Positions 62,768 to 64,000 of a stretch of DNA of 64,000 nucleotides are shown here, piece after piece; within the stretch, counting starts at the first letter, position 1, and the number at the start of each line of letters is the position of its first letter. The notes below the pieces were generated by a model. The model was not told the origin of the DNA. It saw nothing but the letters and a program-made list of their open reading frames with translations, and searched no databases. The position numbers were made by a program, and so were the translations under genes. The stretch comes from Actinophytocola sp963825445 (GTDB lineage: Bacteria; Actinomycetota; Actinomycetes; Mycobacteriales; Pseudonocardiaceae): NCBI GenBank assembly GCA_963825445.1, contig CAWGTM010000010.1, positions 221,790 to 285,789 on the forward strand. The letters are read 5' to 3'.

Positions 62768-63915
62768 GCGTTGCCCTGCGGCGGCTGCGCCGACGGGAGC
62801 GGCGGCGGTCCGGCGGGCGTGAACAGCGCGGCGAGCGCGGGCACGGTCTGCGCGGCGGCCCAGCCGGGCATGCCGTTCGTCCACACCAGCGTCGCCGGCG
62901 TGACCTGACCGCTGGCCACGAACGGCCGCATCTGGTCCGGGGTGAACGGACCGGTCGGCTGCCCGCTGATCTCCACGTGGAACTGCTGCGCGGCCGGCAA
63001 CGGCGGCGGACCGGCCGGCGGCGGCGCGGCCTGGGGCGCGGCCATGCCGGCCATCATGTTGCCCATCTGCTGGCCCAGCGCCATGCCGAGCCCGGCGCCC
63101 ATCATGCTGCCGGCGCCACCGCCGGGGTTGCGGCGGCCACCATCGCCTCGGCGGCCGCGCCCTGCTGCAGGCGGGCCAGGCGCCGACGTTGTCGAGGTAG
63201 CGGGCTGCTCGATACCGCTGGCCACCCCGGGGGTCATGGCGTCGGTGATCTCTTCGGGCAGCGTGACGTCATGGCGATGTCGTCGATCGCCAGGCCGAAC
63301 TCGTCGTCGACCCGCTCCTGCACGTAGTCCTTGAGCTTGCCGGCGAGCTCGGCCTGCTTGCCCTGCAGGTCGATCGCGCCGAGCTTGCTCTCCAGCACCA
63401 TGTCGGAGAAGGCCGGGGTGATGACCCGGCGCAGCAGCTCGGAGAGCTCCTCGGAGCTCGACGGCGTGTCGGTGCCGATGACCTGGCGCAGGAAGATCTC
63501 GGCGTCGGCGATGCGCAGCACGCACAGGCCGTTCGCCCGCACCTGGACCATGGTGAACTCGGGATCGCGCACGGTGATCGGCTCGGGGTGCCCCAGCGCA
63601 GGTCGGTCACCGGGCGGGTGTTGATGAAGTAGACCTCGCTGCGGAACGGGCTGTGGAAGCCGTGCTTCCAGCCCTGCAGCGTGGACAGGATCGGCAGGTT
63701 CTCGGTGACCAGCTGGTAGTGGCCCGGGCCGAAGTGGTCGGCGAGCTGGCCGCGGTAGACGAACACCGCCTGCTGGCCCTCGCGGACGATCAGCTGCGCG
63801 CCGTTCTTGATCTCGTTCTCGTAGCGGGGGAACCGCCAGGCGAGCGTCGACGCGAGTCGTCGATCCACTCGATGATGTCGACGAGTTCGCCCTTGATCTT
63901 GTCGATGAGCCCCAT
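62764..63915 (-). CDS. SPFH-domain protein with C-terminal GYF_2-like domain, frame disrupted
   Basis: About 383 residues when frame is corrected. Starts MGLIDKIKGELVDIIEW; SPFH (band 7) domain with GQQAVFVYRGQLADHFGPGHY and PEFTMVQVRANGLCVLRIAD; then a hydrophobic GGGAGSMMGAGLGMALGQQMG region and a GYF_2-like end (GPFTPDQMRPFV...VWTNGMPGW). Frames change near 63855, 63595, 63255 and 63130-63190, with no net shift. Similar proteins work with zinc-ribbon partners at membranes; here the next gene is such a protein. GGGAGGGG precedes the ATG. Confidence 0.8.
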
Positions 63916-64000
63916 ACCGGCCCCTCCCGGCACACGCTGCGTAGGCCGCGATTCTAGGGGGGTACGGGCTCCGGCCGTTTCAAAAGAGCGGAACACGCTC

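Overview
The window is chromosomal DNA of a high-GC actinomycete, most likely a member of the Pseudonocardiaceae or a close relative. This is an inference from very high GC in third codon positions, frequent GTG starts, ATGA/GTGA translational coupling, LCP/ESX-type envelope genes, and gene order. From about 1 to 24.4 kb the order tal-tkt, ctaB, qor, ctaA, ABC ATPase/permease, mptB, sufR-sufB-sufD-(Rieske)-sufC-sufS-sufU-sufT follows the Mycobacterium tuberculosis Rv1448c-Rv1466 block. The ABC-F ATPase and small HTH gene at 46.4-48.4 kb resemble Rv1473-Rv1473A.

Layout. 0-2.7 kb: pentose phosphate genes (tal cut by the window edge). 2.9-5.6 kb: coupled cassette of two WXG-type proteins, a YbaB/EbfC protein and a lipoprotein. 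5.7-17.7 kb: heme A synthesis (ctaB, ctaA), an ABC-2 exporter, a desaturase, mptB, a cupin-like/membrane pair, and an FKBP lipoprotein with a shortened paralogue. 17.8-24.4 kb: SUF Fe-S assembly operon headed by sufR. 24.4-27.9 kb: a metallopeptidase-like membrane protein without HExxH, a two-component system and a MerR regulator. 27.9-32.0 kb: selenocysteine machinery (selA-selB-selD and tRNA-Sec). 32.0-34.8 kb: an unusual operon with MauE-like and MauD-like thiol/disulfide proteins, a Tat-signalled peptide with 12 cysteines, a 20-residue micro-ORF, a polytopic membrane protein and two small proteins. 34.9-46.3 kb: lycopene cyclase, dGTPase-like protein, secreted subtilase, acVLRF1-type hydrolase and amino-acid catabolism genes. 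46.4-51.7 kb: ABC-F protein with a possible leader peptide, small HTH protein, GT-C-type membrane protein and ABC exporter. 51.7-52.5 kb: no gene; it ends in a 21-bp repeat array. 52.5-60.8 kb: small metabolic genes, two TetR-controlled divergent pairs, LCP ligase, peroxiredoxin and PAP2 phosphatase. 61.0-63.9 kb: SPFH/GYF-type protein, zinc-ribbon membrane protein and small membrane protein.

The best candidate for an undescribed system is the 32.0-34.8 kb operon. It pairs an exported disulfide-rich peptide with its own apparent MauDE-type oxidative folding module, like the arrangement used for the methylamine dehydrogenase light chain. No dehydrogenase heavy chain is present.

The sequence appears to carry single-base indels. 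Independent breaks in otherwise conserved genes (sufS, selB, the Cys-rich peptide, the subtilase, the SPFH gene, the zinc-ribbon gene) are each repaired by one-base changes, often in G/C runs. Read apparent fusions and truncations with this in mind.
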